Of a stretch of DNA of 50,294 bases, positions 26,093-34,768 are shown piece after piece (the stretch's first letter is position 1; each line of letters begins with the position of its first letter). A program made the translations under genes and the position numbers. The DNA comes from Flavobacteriales bacterium (lineage in GTDB: Bacteria; Bacteroidota; Bacteroidia; Flavobacteriales_F; PHOS-HE28). The notes beneath the pieces are model-generated. The model worked only from the letters and a program-made list of their open reading frames with translations, was not told the origin of the DNA and searched no databases. Where the stretch lies: contig JAGPDT010000020.1 in the NCBI GenBank assembly GCA_018057455.1, forward strand, positions 1 to 50,294. The letters run 5' to 3'.

Positions 26093-27397
26093 CTACTCTT
26101 TCACCAGGCGGTTCGTCCAAGTCCCGGCAGTGGTGGAAACCCGCATCAGGTAAAGCCCCGGCCGCAGTCCGCGCACATCCAGCTCCTTGGCTTCTTCCAC
26201 CGAAAGCACCGTGCGCCCTTGGCCGTCCAACACCAGGACCTGGCCAATGCCAACATCGGTTGGCACGGCGATCCGGACCATGGCGGAGGCAGGGTTGGGC
26301 ATGATTGAAAAGCCCTGCCCGGGACCGGTTTCGCCCGTACCCGTGGTGCAGTCCAGCTCGTTCATGTACTGCCAGATGAGGTTGTTGAAGTAGGAGGATA
26401 CCTGCAGCGATACGTCCGCGGCATTGCCCATGCGCACCAGCACCAAGCCTTGGCCGGGCACCACGTTCAGCAACTGGTCGTTCTTGCCCAGCCCGTTGAA
26501 CATGTGCTCCGGGGCATTGGGCATCAACGGGCCCGGGAAGATGAATTGGGTTTGGGGCAGCATGTAGGTGGGTTGCCCGTTCAGCCACCACAGGTACCCG
26601 TAGCTCAGGTTCAGGCTTTGGGAAGGGGTGGTGGCCGCGTTGAAATAGGCCGTGTCATGCAGCAGGGTGTCCCCGTCCCACACCATGCGGTTCAAGGCCA
26701 ACAGCCCGAAACGCGCCATGCTGCGAGCCGTGCTGAAGTAGACGCTGAGGTCGTCCAGCGGGATCCAAAAGCCGTCCATCCCGATGGGATCGCGCAGCCG
26801 GGTGTTGAAGTACGCGCCATATAACTGGCCCGTGGCATTGGCCACCACGTCCTGCAGCAGGGTATAGGGTGCGTTGTGGTACGCCCAACGCGTACCTGCA
26901 TCGGCCAGGTAGGTGAGGCATCCCGGGTCGGTGCAGTCCACGTTTGCCACGCCGTCGTTGAGGCCGGTGGTCATGGTGAGCTGGTGGCGCACGGTGATCT
27001 GCTGCTCCAGGCCCGGGGATTCACCCGTCCAGCCCGCACCCAGGTAGGTGGCCGTGGGCTGCGTGATGTCCAGGGATCCTTCCTCCTGCGCAATCCCCAC
27101 CATGGTGCCTGTGAGCGTTTTGCCCGCGCTGGCCCAATACCAAAGGCTGTCCTGCGTGAAGGTGCCGAAGTAGTGCTCCAGCACGATGCGTCCGTCCTTC
27201 AATACGATGAAGGCCTTGGTGTTGTGGGCGCCCAAGTAGTTGTAAAGCGAATCGATCCGTTCCGGGCACCAGCCCAAGGAGGCCGGATCGGTGGTTTCCC
27301 AATCGCTGCCCGCAACGGCAGGGGGGAAGTACGGCGTTTGGGCGTCCAGGCAGAGGGAAACGAGCATGAGCATGCCCGACAGAAGCAGGTACCGCAT
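26093..27397 (-). CDS. Secreted serine hydrolase (beta-lactamase family) with T9SS domain
   Basis: A 434-residue protein with a signal peptide (MRYLLLSGMLMLVSLCLDA). Residues about 45-340 are a class C beta-lactamase/penicillin-binding-type serine hydrolase: SAGK with Ser90 and Lys93, Tyr173 in YHN, and NGLGKND near residue 305 in the place of the third motif. This is the EstB/peptidase S12-like group that hydrolyses esters or peptides, so antibiotic resistance should not be assumed. The C-terminal 75 residues (SIMPNPASAMVRIAV...GLYLMRVSTTAGTWTNRLVKE) are a type IX sorting domain directing export to the cell surface. It lies downstream of the CxxCH lipoprotein gene on the same strand. Confidence 0.9.
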   Translation of the reverse strand: MRYLLLSGMLMLVSLCLDAQTPYFPPAVAGSDWETTDPASLGWCPERIDSLYNYLGAHNTKAFIVLKDGRIVLEHYFGTFTQDSLWYWASAGKTLTGTMVGIAQEEGSLDITQPTATYLGAGWTGESPGLEQQITVRHQLTMTTGLNDGVANVDCTDPGCLTYLADAGTRWAYHNAPYTLLQDVVANATGQLYGAYFNTRLRDPIGMDGFWIPLDDLSVYFSTARSMARFGLLALNRMVWDGDTLLHDTAYFNAATTPSQSLNLSYGYLWWLNGQPTYMLPQTQFIFPGPLMPNAPEHMFNGLGKNDQLLNVVPGQGLVLVRMGNAADVSLQVSSYFNNLIWQYMNELDCTTGTGETGPGQGFSIMPNPASAMVRIAVPTDVGIGQVLVLDGQGRTVLSVEEAKELDVRGLRPGLYLMRVSTTAGTWTNRLVKE

Positions 27398-27465
27398 GGC
27401 CGTTGGACGTTCGGCGCGGAGAATGGTTCAATTGCCCGCCGAGGGGGCCATGGCATCGGCCGCGC

Positions 27466-27984
27466 TCACGGCTGCGGCAACCCCATTTTGTTGATGCGCA
27501 CCAAGGGGCCCGGGCACATGTGGCCATGGCACGCCGCGCAAGTGCCCACCAACGCATTGAACACCCCAACGCGCTCGGCCTCGGGGGCTTGGTAAAGCGC
27601 ATTCAAGTGGTACTGCCAGGCTTGTGCGTAGGGGTCGAAGGTGCTGCGGTCCACCATGCCGGGGGTGGCTTCGGCCGTGCGCAGGTTGTTGAATTGCGTG
27701 GGGAATGGAAGCAGTTCCCCGCCCGCCGCCAAGCGCTTGCGCGTGGTGTCGGTGAAGTCCGCCATGGCCCGCATCATCAGGGCCAGCTCACTGGTGGCAA
27801 GGGGATTCCCCTTTACGATCTCCACCTGTTCCCGCGGGGGCGCGGCGGGCGGGGCCACCGTTTCGGTGGGCACAGGCTCCTGGGTTGCAGCGGTCACGGC
27901 TGGTCCGGCCCGGCGGCTGCTGCATGCCAACAGCACCAGCAGGATGAGTGAGAAGGCCAGTTGGGCCCATTTCATGGAGGTCAT
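27466..27984 (-). CDS. Lipoprotein with single CxxCH haem motif
   Basis: About 172 residues. The signal MTSMKWAQLAFSLILLVLLA is followed by Cys in the lipobox LLAC, so the protein should be lipid-anchored. A proline/threonine-rich linker follows, then a helical domain. Near the C-terminus CAACHGHMCPGP provides one CxxCH, the covalent haem c attachment site, suggesting a cytochrome c'-like or monohaem electron carrier. Starts at 27984 and 27975 are both reasonable. The distal ligand cannot be assigned. Proximity to the serine hydrolase gene may be incidental. Confidence 0.7.
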   Translation of the reverse strand: MTSMKWAQLAFSLILLVLLACSSRRAGPAVTAATQEPVPTETVAPPAAPPREQVEIVKGNPLATSELALMMRAMADFTDTTRKRLAAGGELLPFPTQFNNLRTAEATPGMVDRSTFDPYAQAWQYHLNALYQAPEAERVGVFNALVGTCAACHGHMCPGPLVRINKMGLPQP

Positions 27985-28063
27985 GGCGTGCGGGGTTGGG
28001 TGCCTGCGCACCTGCCAAGGTGGCCGATGCGTAATATGGCCCGAAGATCGTTGATCCCAGCCG

Positions 28064-28810
28064 ATGATGGCACAGGTGCCTCCAACTCCCGTCGATCACG
28101 ACCGCCGCCGCTTGGTCACCGCGCTGTTCATGCCTGCCGTGGCGGTGGCCACCCTGTGGATCGTGCTGGCCTTTGATGAGGTGTACCGGTTGGACCTGGC
28201 GCGGTTCGGCATTCTGCCGCACGCGCTCATCGGCCTGCGCGGCATCGTGTTCGGCCCGTTGATCCACGGCGGCGTGGACCACTTGTTCAACAACAGCGTG
28301 CCCCTGCTGGTGCTGGGCTGGTTCACGGTGTATTTCCATCCCAAGGCCAGCGGCCGGTTGGTGCTGGCCAGTTGGCTGGTCACCGGCCTGTGGGTGTGGG
28401 TGATGGGGCGGGAGAGCTACCACATCGGGGCCAGTGGCATCGTGTATGCCTTGGCGGGCTTCAACTTTTTCAGCGGCTTGTTCCGGCGGCGCATGGCGCT
28501 CATGGCCGTGTCGCTCATCGTGGTGTTCCTGTACGGCAGCATGTGGTGGGGGGCGTTGCCCCTGCAGCCCGAGGTGAGCTGGGAGAGCCATTTGGCCGGT
28601 GGCATCGTGGGCAGCATCATGGCGTGGTACTACCGCAAAGTGCCGCCCGCGCACGTGCCACCGCCCAGGCCCGAGGAACCCGATGATGGCGGGGATCAGG
28701 AGCTCCCGGATAGCGATCCCGGCGATGAACAAGTGCCAGCTCCGCTTCCCCCTGCGCCTGATGCCGGCCCCTGGTATGATCCCGGGCGCACCAGCGGTAC
28801 GTGGCGGTGA
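28064..28810 (+). CDS. Rhomboid-family intramembrane serine protease
   Basis: A 248-residue protein with about six membrane helices. The catalytic Ser lies in HIGASGIVYALAG and the catalytic His in SWESHLAGGIVG, the GxSx and AHxxG-type rhomboid signatures. HGGVDHLFNN matches the conserved L1/helix-2 motif HxxxxHLxxN. The enzyme cleaves membrane proteins within or near transmembrane segments. The C-terminal 45 residues are proline- and acid-rich and probably disordered in the cytoplasm. Confidence 0.92.
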   Translation: MMAQVPPTPVDHDRRRLVTALFMPAVAVATLWIVLAFDEVYRLDLARFGILPHALIGLRGIVFGPLIHGGVDHLFNNSVPLLVLGWFTVYFHPKASGRLVLASWLVTGLWVWVMGRESYHIGASGIVYALAGFNFFSGLFRRRMALMAVSLIVVFLYGSMWWGALPLQPEVSWESHLAGGIVGSIMAWYYRKVPPAHVPPPRPEEPDDGGDQELPDSDPGDEQVPAPLPPAPDAGPWYDPGRTSGTWR

Positions 28811-28900
28811 TGCCCAAGCCGTACGCGGGAGCTGCAGGCTGGTTGTTCCACTGCAGCCCGACCTTGCCCCCGGCGCCTGCTGCCCGCCGCACCTTCAACC

Positions 28901-31834
28901 CTACTCGCATTCGATCAGCAGCTCATCCACGAAGATCCATGTGGTCTCTCCGGCACCGGGATGCCCTTCCGGCGCTGGCCCTGCATTCGTTGCGATGAGC
29001 TTGATGTAGCGTGCGCGCTTGTCCAGCACCTCCGTCATCAGCCCGGTGATCAGCGTGCCCTTTGTTTCGCGGGGCACGGTGTTCGCCACGGTGGTACTGC
29101 TCCAGTTGCGGCCATTGGTGCTCCAGGCAAACTGCACGGTGCCCGGGTTCCAGATCCACGACTTCTCATCCTGGAGCACGCCAAGGCCGAGGCGCTTCAG
29201 CTGTTTCACGCCGCCCAGGTCCACGGTGGCCAGCACGTCGGTGTTGCGGTAGCCTTGCCACCCGCCGGTGCGCCAGTCCTTCGGGCCGCGGATGCCGTCT
29301 ATCAGGGCGATGCGGCCTCCGGCATCATATTGCGGTGACCAATGGCTCTCCACTTCGATCGTGCGGTCCGGGTCCAAACGAAGGTACTGGGCGGTGGACA
29401 CCGCGCCCGTTCGGCCTCCGCGCATGGCCACCGCCTTCACCACGGTGGATGAGCCAATGGTGATGGGGCTGCGGTAGGGAAGGCTGTGCAGCCCCGGTGT
29501 GGTGCCGTCCACGGTGTAGAAGATCGGGTCGGTGGGGGCCAAGGTGTGCATGCTTACCGCCATGGGCGCGGTGAAGGAGCGTGAGGCGGCCGTGATCACC
29601 GGCGCCGTTATCGGGTAGCCCGCCGCGGGGTCGCGCCGGTAGGCGCCCTTCAACAATGATCGCTCCATCGTGGGCGCTTCCGTGTCCAACGGCCGCCACA
29701 TGGGGGTGAGCTCCATCGTCAGGTCCATGCCGCCCATCAAGGTGGAGTAGGGGATGCTGGTGAGGCGCCCGCGTGTTCCGTTCAACGTGGTGGCCTTCAC
29801 CAGCCGCGCGCCTTCCAATGCGCCGCTGCAACGCACATTCACCTCTTTGCCGTTGGGCAGGTGGATGCGGTAGCCGTGGAACAGCGGGGCCAACAGTTCA
29901 AGGTCCGGTGTGCCGGGCGTGATCGGGTACAGGCCCAAGGCGCTCAATACGTACCACGCGCTCATCTGGCCGCAATCCTCGTTGCCGATCAAACCGTCCG
30001 GCGCATCGCGGTAGAACCCGGTGAGGATCTGGTCCACCCGTTGTTTGGCCTTGTCCGGCCGGCCCACCAAGGCGTAGGTCCAGGCCATGGCATGGCTGGG
30101 TTCGTTGCCATGGGCGTACTGGCCTATGAGGCCGGTGATGTCGCTCTGGTCGCGGCCGGTGGTTTGGGTGCGGGCCCCGAAGAGGAGGTCCAGCCGTTGT
30201 TCCAGCCCGCCATGGCCGGTGGTCTTCAACAGTTGGTCCAGGCCGGCCAGGTCCTGCGGAACAAAGGTGGCATAGTGCCAAGCATTGGCCTCGGTGTAGT
30301 TCACGTTCACCTCGTAGGGGTCGAAAGGGCTTTGGAAGCCGCCATTGTAACGGGCGCGGAAGAAGCCGGTCTCCGGATCGAAGACGTTGCGCCAGTAGGT
30401 GCTGCGATCGAAGAAGACGTTCGCCAGACTGTCCTTGCCCATGGCCTTCGCCATGCGCGCAATGCACCAATCGTCATAGGCGTATTCCAAGGTGCGGCTC
30501 ACGCTTTCCGCTTGGTCCTCGCTGCTGATGAAGCCCTGTGCCCGGTAGGTGTTCAGCCCCGGCTCGTCGCGCATGGCGCTGGCCACCATGGCTTCCAGGG
30601 CCAGCTCCGCATCGAAGCCCCGCAGCCCTTTCAGGTAGGCATCGGCGATCACGCTTGCGCTGTGGTAGCCGATCATGCAGTCGGTTTCGTTGCCCCACAG
30701 TTCCCATACCGGCAACCGGCCGCTCTGTTGGTATTGCAGCAGGAAGGTGTTGATGAAATCCACCGTGCGCTCCGGTTCCAGGATGGTGAAGAGCGGATGC
30801 TCCGCGCGGAAGGTGTCCCACAGGCTGAACACCGTGTACACGTTGTGCCGGGCGGTGTGCACCAGTCCGTCATGTCCACGGAAGCTGCCGTCCACGTCGT
30901 TGAAGAGGTACGGGGCTTGCAGGCAGTGGTAGAGGGCGGTGTAGAACACGCGCTGCTGTGCGGGCGTTCCGCCCAGTACCTCCATGCGGCCCAATTCCTT
31001 GTCCCAGGCTTCTTCAGCCTGCTTGCGCACGGCGTCGAAATCCCAGCCCGGCATTTCGGCCTCCAAGTTCTTGCGGGCGCCCTCCACGCTCACCGCGCTG
31101 ATGCCCACTTTCACCAGCACCTGTCCGGTGCCGGCGGGAAGGGTGATCACGGCCACCGTGCTGTCGGAGCGGTTTTTTTCCAGCTCCACGGGCCCATTGA
31201 ACCGGATGCAGAAGAACAGCCGCTGGTCCCGCGCCCATGAACTGCTGCGCCGCTCCCCACTGATCTCGGACGGCCCGCTTTGAACGATGGAACCCGCCAG
31301 GAGCGGATCGCGGTGGCGCAGGTCCAGCACGAAGGCGCGGGCTGCGTGGCCGTTGAAGGCGTAGCGGTGAACGCCCACCCGTTTGGTGGCCGTGAGCTCC
31401 ACGTCCACGTTGGGGTCGTCCAAGTGTACGCTGTAGTAGCCCGCGTGTGCCTTTTCGCGTTGGTGCGAAAACCGCGAGCGGTACGCTTCCGGTTTGGTGG
31501 TGAGGCCGCCGCTCAAGGGCATCAGCAGCACGTCGCAGAGATCGGCCACGCCCGTGCCGCTGAGGTGCGTATGGCTGAAGCCGTAGATCAGGCTGTCGCT
31601 GTAGTGGTAGCCGCCGCAGCCGTCCCATTCATACGCATCGGGGCGGGTGTCCGGGCTCAACTGCACCATGCCGAAAGGCACGCATGGGCCGGGGAACGTA
31701 TGCCCGTGCCCGCCGGTGCCGACGAAGGGGTTCACCAATTCGGTGGCATAGTTGGCGGCCCAGGTGGTGGTGTCCTGTGCGGTGACCGCGAGGGAGGTGA
31801 AGCAAGGGAGGAGCAGTAGATAGCGGGAAGGCAT
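28901..31834 (-). CDS. GH92-family alpha-mannosidase, secreted, with discoidin-like C-terminus
   Basis: A 977-residue protein with a signal peptide (MPSRYLLLLPCFTSLAVTAQ). The GH92 catalytic region (about 25-720) shows VNPFVGTGGHGHTFPGPCVP, PFGMVQLSPDTRPD, SLWDTFRAEHPLFT, and GNEDCGQMSAWYVLSALGLY with the conserved acid Glu. These enzymes are calcium-dependent exo-alpha-mannosidases, commonly alpha-1,2, acting on N-glycans or yeast mannan. The C-terminal 230 residues hold a chitobiase/FN3-like linker (DPIFYTVDGTTPGLHSLPYR) and an F5/8 type C-like carbohydrate-binding domain. There is no T9SS domain. The frame extends 27 codons upstream without signal character. The neighbouring sugar kinase and permease fit uptake of released sugar (inference). 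Confidence 0.93.
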   Translation of the reverse strand: MPSRYLLLLPCFTSLAVTAQDTTTWAANYATELVNPFVGTGGHGHTFPGPCVPFGMVQLSPDTRPDAYEWDGCGGYHYSDSLIYGFSHTHLSGTGVADLCDVLLMPLSGGLTTKPEAYRSRFSHQREKAHAGYYSVHLDDPNVDVELTATKRVGVHRYAFNGHAARAFVLDLRHRDPLLAGSIVQSGPSEISGERRSSSWARDQRLFFCIRFNGPVELEKNRSDSTVAVITLPAGTGQVLVKVGISAVSVEGARKNLEAEMPGWDFDAVRKQAEEAWDKELGRMEVLGGTPAQQRVFYTALYHCLQAPYLFNDVDGSFRGHDGLVHTARHNVYTVFSLWDTFRAEHPLFTILEPERTVDFINTFLLQYQQSGRLPVWELWGNETDCMIGYHSASVIADAYLKGLRGFDAELALEAMVASAMRDEPGLNTYRAQGFISSEDQAESVSRTLEYAYDDWCIARMAKAMGKDSLANVFFDRSTYWRNVFDPETGFFRARYNGGFQSPFDPYEVNVNYTEANAWHYATFVPQDLAGLDQLLKTTGHGGLEQRLDLLFGARTQTTGRDQSDITGLIGQYAHGNEPSHAMAWTYALVGRPDKAKQRVDQILTGFYRDAPDGLIGNEDCGQMSAWYVLSALGLYPITPGTPDLELLAPLFHGYRIHLPNGKEVNVRCSGALEGARLVKATTLNGTRGRLTSIPYSTLMGGMDLTMELTPMWRPLDTEAPTMERSLLKGAYRRDPAAGYPITAPVITAASRSFTAPMAVSMHTLAPTDPIFYTVDGTTPGLHSLPYRSPITIGSSTVVKAVAMRGGRTGAVSTAQYLRLDPDRTIEVESHWSPQYDAGGRIALIDGIRGPKDWRTGGWQGYRNTDVLATVDLGGVKQLKRLGLGVLQDEKSWIWNPGTVQFAWSTNGRNWSSTTVANTVPRETKGTLITGLMTEVLDKRARYIKLIATNAGPAPEGHPGAGETTWIFVDELLIECE

Positions 31835-32205
31835 GGATGGATGCTGGATCGATGGATGGACCGCGAATGTGGCAAAGATCGCCATGGAATACCGGGGGGA
31901 ACACGGGGACATCAATGGGCACGAAGGGAGCTAAGGGAGGAAAGGGAGGTAAGGGAGGAAATGCCGGGAACCAGGCAAGCGGGATTGTTGCTCTGTTCCG
32001 CGGATTCGGGCAGGCCGAGGCGCTGGGGTGCTGGGAAGCACATGGATGCCAATGGCTCTGTCCGTCGGATAGGCACAAGCCGCGAAGCCGGGTGGATCGC
32101 CGTGCAGCCCGCATCGGCTGTCCATTCAACATGCCAGGAAGAGCACGCCTGCCGGGACGCGCCCACGCCCCATGCACGGCCTGGCCCCTTAGCGGCTCAT
32201 GGGCT
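31835..32205. other. Intergenic region with purine-rich tandem repeat
   Basis: 371 bases between two minus-strand genes. It contains a 9-base tandem repeat (31924-31959) and a -7-like GATCTTTG on the minus strand about 31874-31881 that may serve the GH92 gene. No credible coding frame was seen. Confidence 0.5.
31924..31959. repeat. Four tandem 9-base units AAGGGAGGN
   Basis: The units read AAGGGAGCT, AAGGGAGGA, AAGGGAGGT, AAGGGAGGA. Four evenly spaced GGG runs fit a G-quadruplex pattern on the plus strand. They lie about 90 bases upstream of the GH92 start. Confidence 0.8.
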
Positions 32206-33105
32206 TCACAGCGTGGTCAACGCCGCCGCGCCCAGGATCGCCGCGTCATTGTCCGGCAGTGCCGAGGCCACCAGGTCCACGCGGCCGTGGTAGATGTTCA
32301 GCAGGCTTTCCCTGAACCGTTCGCGCAGCGGGGCCATCAGCAGTTCGCCGTTGCGGGCGATGCCCCCGAAGAGCACGATGCGTTCGGGGCCGGTGACGGC
32401 CACGGCATTGGCCAGTCCCACGGCGAGCCAGCGCGCGGCATGGCGGAAGGTCTGCAATGCGGCCGCATCACCTTGCTGCGCGGCCTTGGCGATGCACAGC
32501 ACGCCTTCTTCCTTCAGCACGTCCGGATCACCGTCCAGCTCGGCATAGGTTCGCCGCAGCCCGCGGATGCTCACGTACGCTTCCAGGCAGCCCTTTCGGC
32601 CGCAGGTGCAATCCCGCCCGTCGATCACAATGGTCATGTGGCCCACTTCGCCCGCATTGCCGTGGCTGCCCAGCACCAAGCGGTCGTGCACGATGAAGCC
32701 GCTGCCCACACCCGTGCCCAGGGTCACCATCAACAGGTCCTTGCAGCCCTTGCCCGCGCCATAGCGCCATTCGCCGAGCGCAGCTGCATTGGCATCGTTG
32801 CCCAGCACGGCGGGAATGCCGCAGCGCAGCTCCAGCATGCGGGCCAAGGGCAGGTCCTGTTTCCACGGCAGGTTGGGGGCCATTTCAATGATGCCCGTGA
32901 TCTGGTTGGCATTGGGCGCTCCGATCCCGATGGCCTCCACCACGTGCCCGGTGGCCAGCTCCTTCGCTTTTTCGGCAAGGGCGTCCGCGAAGGCGTCCGC
33001 GCTGGCGTGGCCCTTGGTGGGCAGCTTCAACTCCTTCACCACTTTGCCTTGGTGCACCAGCCCCAGCTTGGAACTGGTTCCCCCGATGTCGATGCCGATG
33101 ATCAT
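32206..33105 (-). CDS. ROK-family sugar kinase (glucokinase-like)
   Basis: A 299-residue protein. It has the N-terminal phosphate-binding motif GIDIGGTSSKLG, the catalytic GNDANAAALGEW, the second phosphate loop VTLGTGVGSG, EVGHMTI, and the ROK zinc signature CTCGRKGCLEAY. It phosphorylates a hexose, most often glucose, with ATP. Its ATG overlaps the TGA of the upstream sugar permease gene (ATGA), so uptake and phosphorylation are coupled. A longer frame through the permease region is open but unrelated. Confidence 0.93.
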   Translation of the reverse strand: MIIGIDIGGTSSKLGLVHQGKVVKELKLPTKGHASADAFADALAEKAKELATGHVVEAIGIGAPNANQITGIIEMAPNLPWKQDLPLARMLELRCGIPAVLGNDANAAALGEWRYGAGKGCKDLLMVTLGTGVGSGFIVHDRLVLGSHGNAGEVGHMTIVIDGRDCTCGRKGCLEAYVSIRGLRRTYAELDGDPDVLKEEGVLCIAKAAQQGDAAALQTFRHAARWLAVGLANAVAVTGPERIVLFGGIARNGELLMAPLRERFRESLLNIYHGRVDLVASALPDNDAAILGAAALTTL

Positions 33106-34538
33106 TGGCCTTGGCTCATTTGCTGGTGCATGGCCTGGGGCTTCGAGCCCTGGAAGCCGAACCACGCCAAGTAGCCGTAGCACAGCAGCGGAAGCAAAAA
33201 GCTGAGGTGCATGGCGGCATCCCCCAGGCCGCCGGCCTGCAGGGCGTCGATCAGCGCACCTTGCGCCACGGGGACCAAGGCCCCGCCCAGGATCATCATC
33301 ACCAACAGGGAGCTGCCTTGCCCGGTGTCGGTGCCCAGCGCGTGGATGGACAGGGTGAAGATGTTGCTCCAGAGAATGGAGTTGAACAAGCCCACGGCGA
33401 GGATCGCCCACATGGCGGTTGCACCGCCGCTGAACATGGTGAAGAGCACCAAGGCCCCGGCCACGCCGGCGAAGAGGCCGGTGACTTTCCCGGTGTGCCG
33501 GCCGGCCAGCACAAAGACCGCCATGTTCGCTGTGATCAGCAGGGCCAGGGGCCACAAGTGGTTGAGGTGGAGTCCGCCGCTGAATTGGTTGATGAAGCCC
33601 AACAGCAGGAAGAGCGCAGCGCCGATGCCCAGCATCAACGCAAGGCGCTTCACCCCGCGGAACCGGTCGCTCAAGGCCACCGCGCCCAGGAAGCGCCCGC
33701 ACATGGCACCGCCCCAGTACAGGCTCAGGTAGTTCTTGGCAGCGTTGTGCTCCAGGCCCATCACGCCCTTCAATTCCAGGAAGCCGATGATCAAACTGCC
33801 GATGGCCACCTCGGCGCCCACGTAACAGAAAATGGCCACCATGCCGTTGCGCAATTGCCGGTGGCGCAGCGCATGCTGCCTTGCACCGGCCGTGGTATGC
33901 GGCGGTTCGGGCAACGCCGTGAAGTACACCCAAAGCGCTTGCAGCAGGAGCAATGCGGCGAAGAAGGCATACGGCCAGCGCACCGCCGCATCGCCCTTGA
34001 AGTGCCCGAAGATCAATGCGCCGCCGATCAACGGGGCCAGGGTGGTGCCCAGCGAGTTGAAGCCCTGCGCCAGGTTCAGGCGGCTGCTGGCCCCTTCGGC
34101 CGTGCCGATGATGGCCACGAAGGGGTTGGCCGCGATCTGCAGCAGGGTGAAGCCCAGGCCCAGCACGAATAAGGCCAGCAGGTAGAAGCCGTAGGCCTGC
34201 ACGTACGTGGCCGGCACGAAGAGCGCACTGCCGGCGGCGCTCAGCACCAGGCCCGCGATCAGCGCCCGCTTGTAGCCCATGCGCTGGATGGGGTCGCCGT
34301 TGTTGCTGGAGTGGAAGTAGTAGGCGAGCGAACCCAGGAAGTAGGCCCCGAAGAAGCAGAACTGCACCAGCATGCTCTGCCACCAGCTCAGGGTGAACAC
34401 GGCCTTGAGGTGGGGGATCAATACGTCGTTCAGCACCGTCATGAAGCCCCACATGAAGAAGAGTGTGGTGAGCACGGCCATGGGCCAGGCGATGGATCGG
34501 GTCCGTGCTGCTGGGCGGGCGGGGGGGGAGGGGGTCAT
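33102..34538 (-). CDS. Sugar MFS transporter, FucP/GluP type
   Basis: A 478-residue permease with about 12 membrane helices. FFMWGFMTVLNDVLIPHLK and LLQIAANPFVAIIG are signatures of the FHS (fucose/glucose-galactose:H+ symporter) group. It is expected to import a hexose together with protons into the cytoplasm for the overlapping ROK kinase. The first codons contain a run of eight C on the coding strand (34521-34528), a slip-prone tract; see findings. A -7-like TATCATTG (34550-34557, minus strand) precedes the start. Confidence 0.9.
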   Translation of the reverse strand: MTPSPPARPAARTRSIAWPMAVLTTLFFMWGFMTVLNDVLIPHLKAVFTLSWWQSMLVQFCFFGAYFLGSLAYYFHSSNNGDPIQRMGYKRALIAGLVLSAAGSALFVPATYVQAYGFYLLALFVLGLGFTLLQIAANPFVAIIGTAEGASSRLNLAQGFNSLGTTLAPLIGGALIFGHFKGDAAVRWPYAFFAALLLLQALWVYFTALPEPPHTTAGARQHALRHRQLRNGMVAIFCYVGAEVAIGSLIIGFLELKGVMGLEHNAAKNYLSLYWGGAMCGRFLGAVALSDRFRGVKRLALMLGIGAALFLLLGFINQFSGGLHLNHLWPLALLITANMAVFVLAGRHTGKVTGLFAGVAGALVLFTMFSGGATAMWAILAVGLFNSILWSNIFTLSIHALGTDTGQGSSLLVMMILGGALVPVAQGALIDALQAGGLGDAAMHLSFLLPLLCYGYLAWFGFQGSKPQAMHQQMSQGQ

Positions 34539-34739
34539 TTCCGGTCCGGCAATGATAGGGCATGCGGTCCACGTCCCGCACGCCTGCGGCGCCGAGCGGC
34601 CTGTTTTCCCTTTCCGGAAAAACGCGGTGCATCAGCCATGGCTGCCTCCCGGTTCCGGTCCATGCAACAAGGCGCCACCAGGCGCACAGGGTACGCCCGG
34701 ACGCCCTGTATCACGGGCCATGTCCCGGCCCGGTTTTCC

Positions 34740-34747
34740 TACCTTTG
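34740..34747 (+). promoter_or_regulatory. -7 promoter element of the ornithine aminotransferase gene
   Basis: TACCTTTG fits TAnnTTTG exactly and lies 21 bases upstream of the ATG at 34769. No clear -33 TTG was found. Confidence 0.5.
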
Positions 34748-34768
34748 GGCCGCTTCACCCTCAACGCC

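Noticed and set aside
26093-27397. Beta-lactamase resistance gene
   Set aside because: SxxK and YxN motifs are shared with many esterases and peptidases. The T9SS sorting domain and sequence style favour a secreted hydrolase, so resistance is not claimed.
29861-31240. 459-codon plus-strand frame opposite the GH92 gene
   Set aside because: Shadow frame produced by GC-rich third codon positions; GH92 motifs are continuous on the other strand.
33105-34172. 355-codon plus-strand frame opposite the sugar permease
   Set aside because: Gln/His-rich antisense product without family features; the permease has clear FHS motifs.
32206-34632. Apparent 808-residue fusion ending in the ROK kinase
   Set aside because: The upstream 500 codons are an out-of-frame reading of the permease gene. 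The kinase starts at MIIGIDIGG, which overlaps the permease stop.
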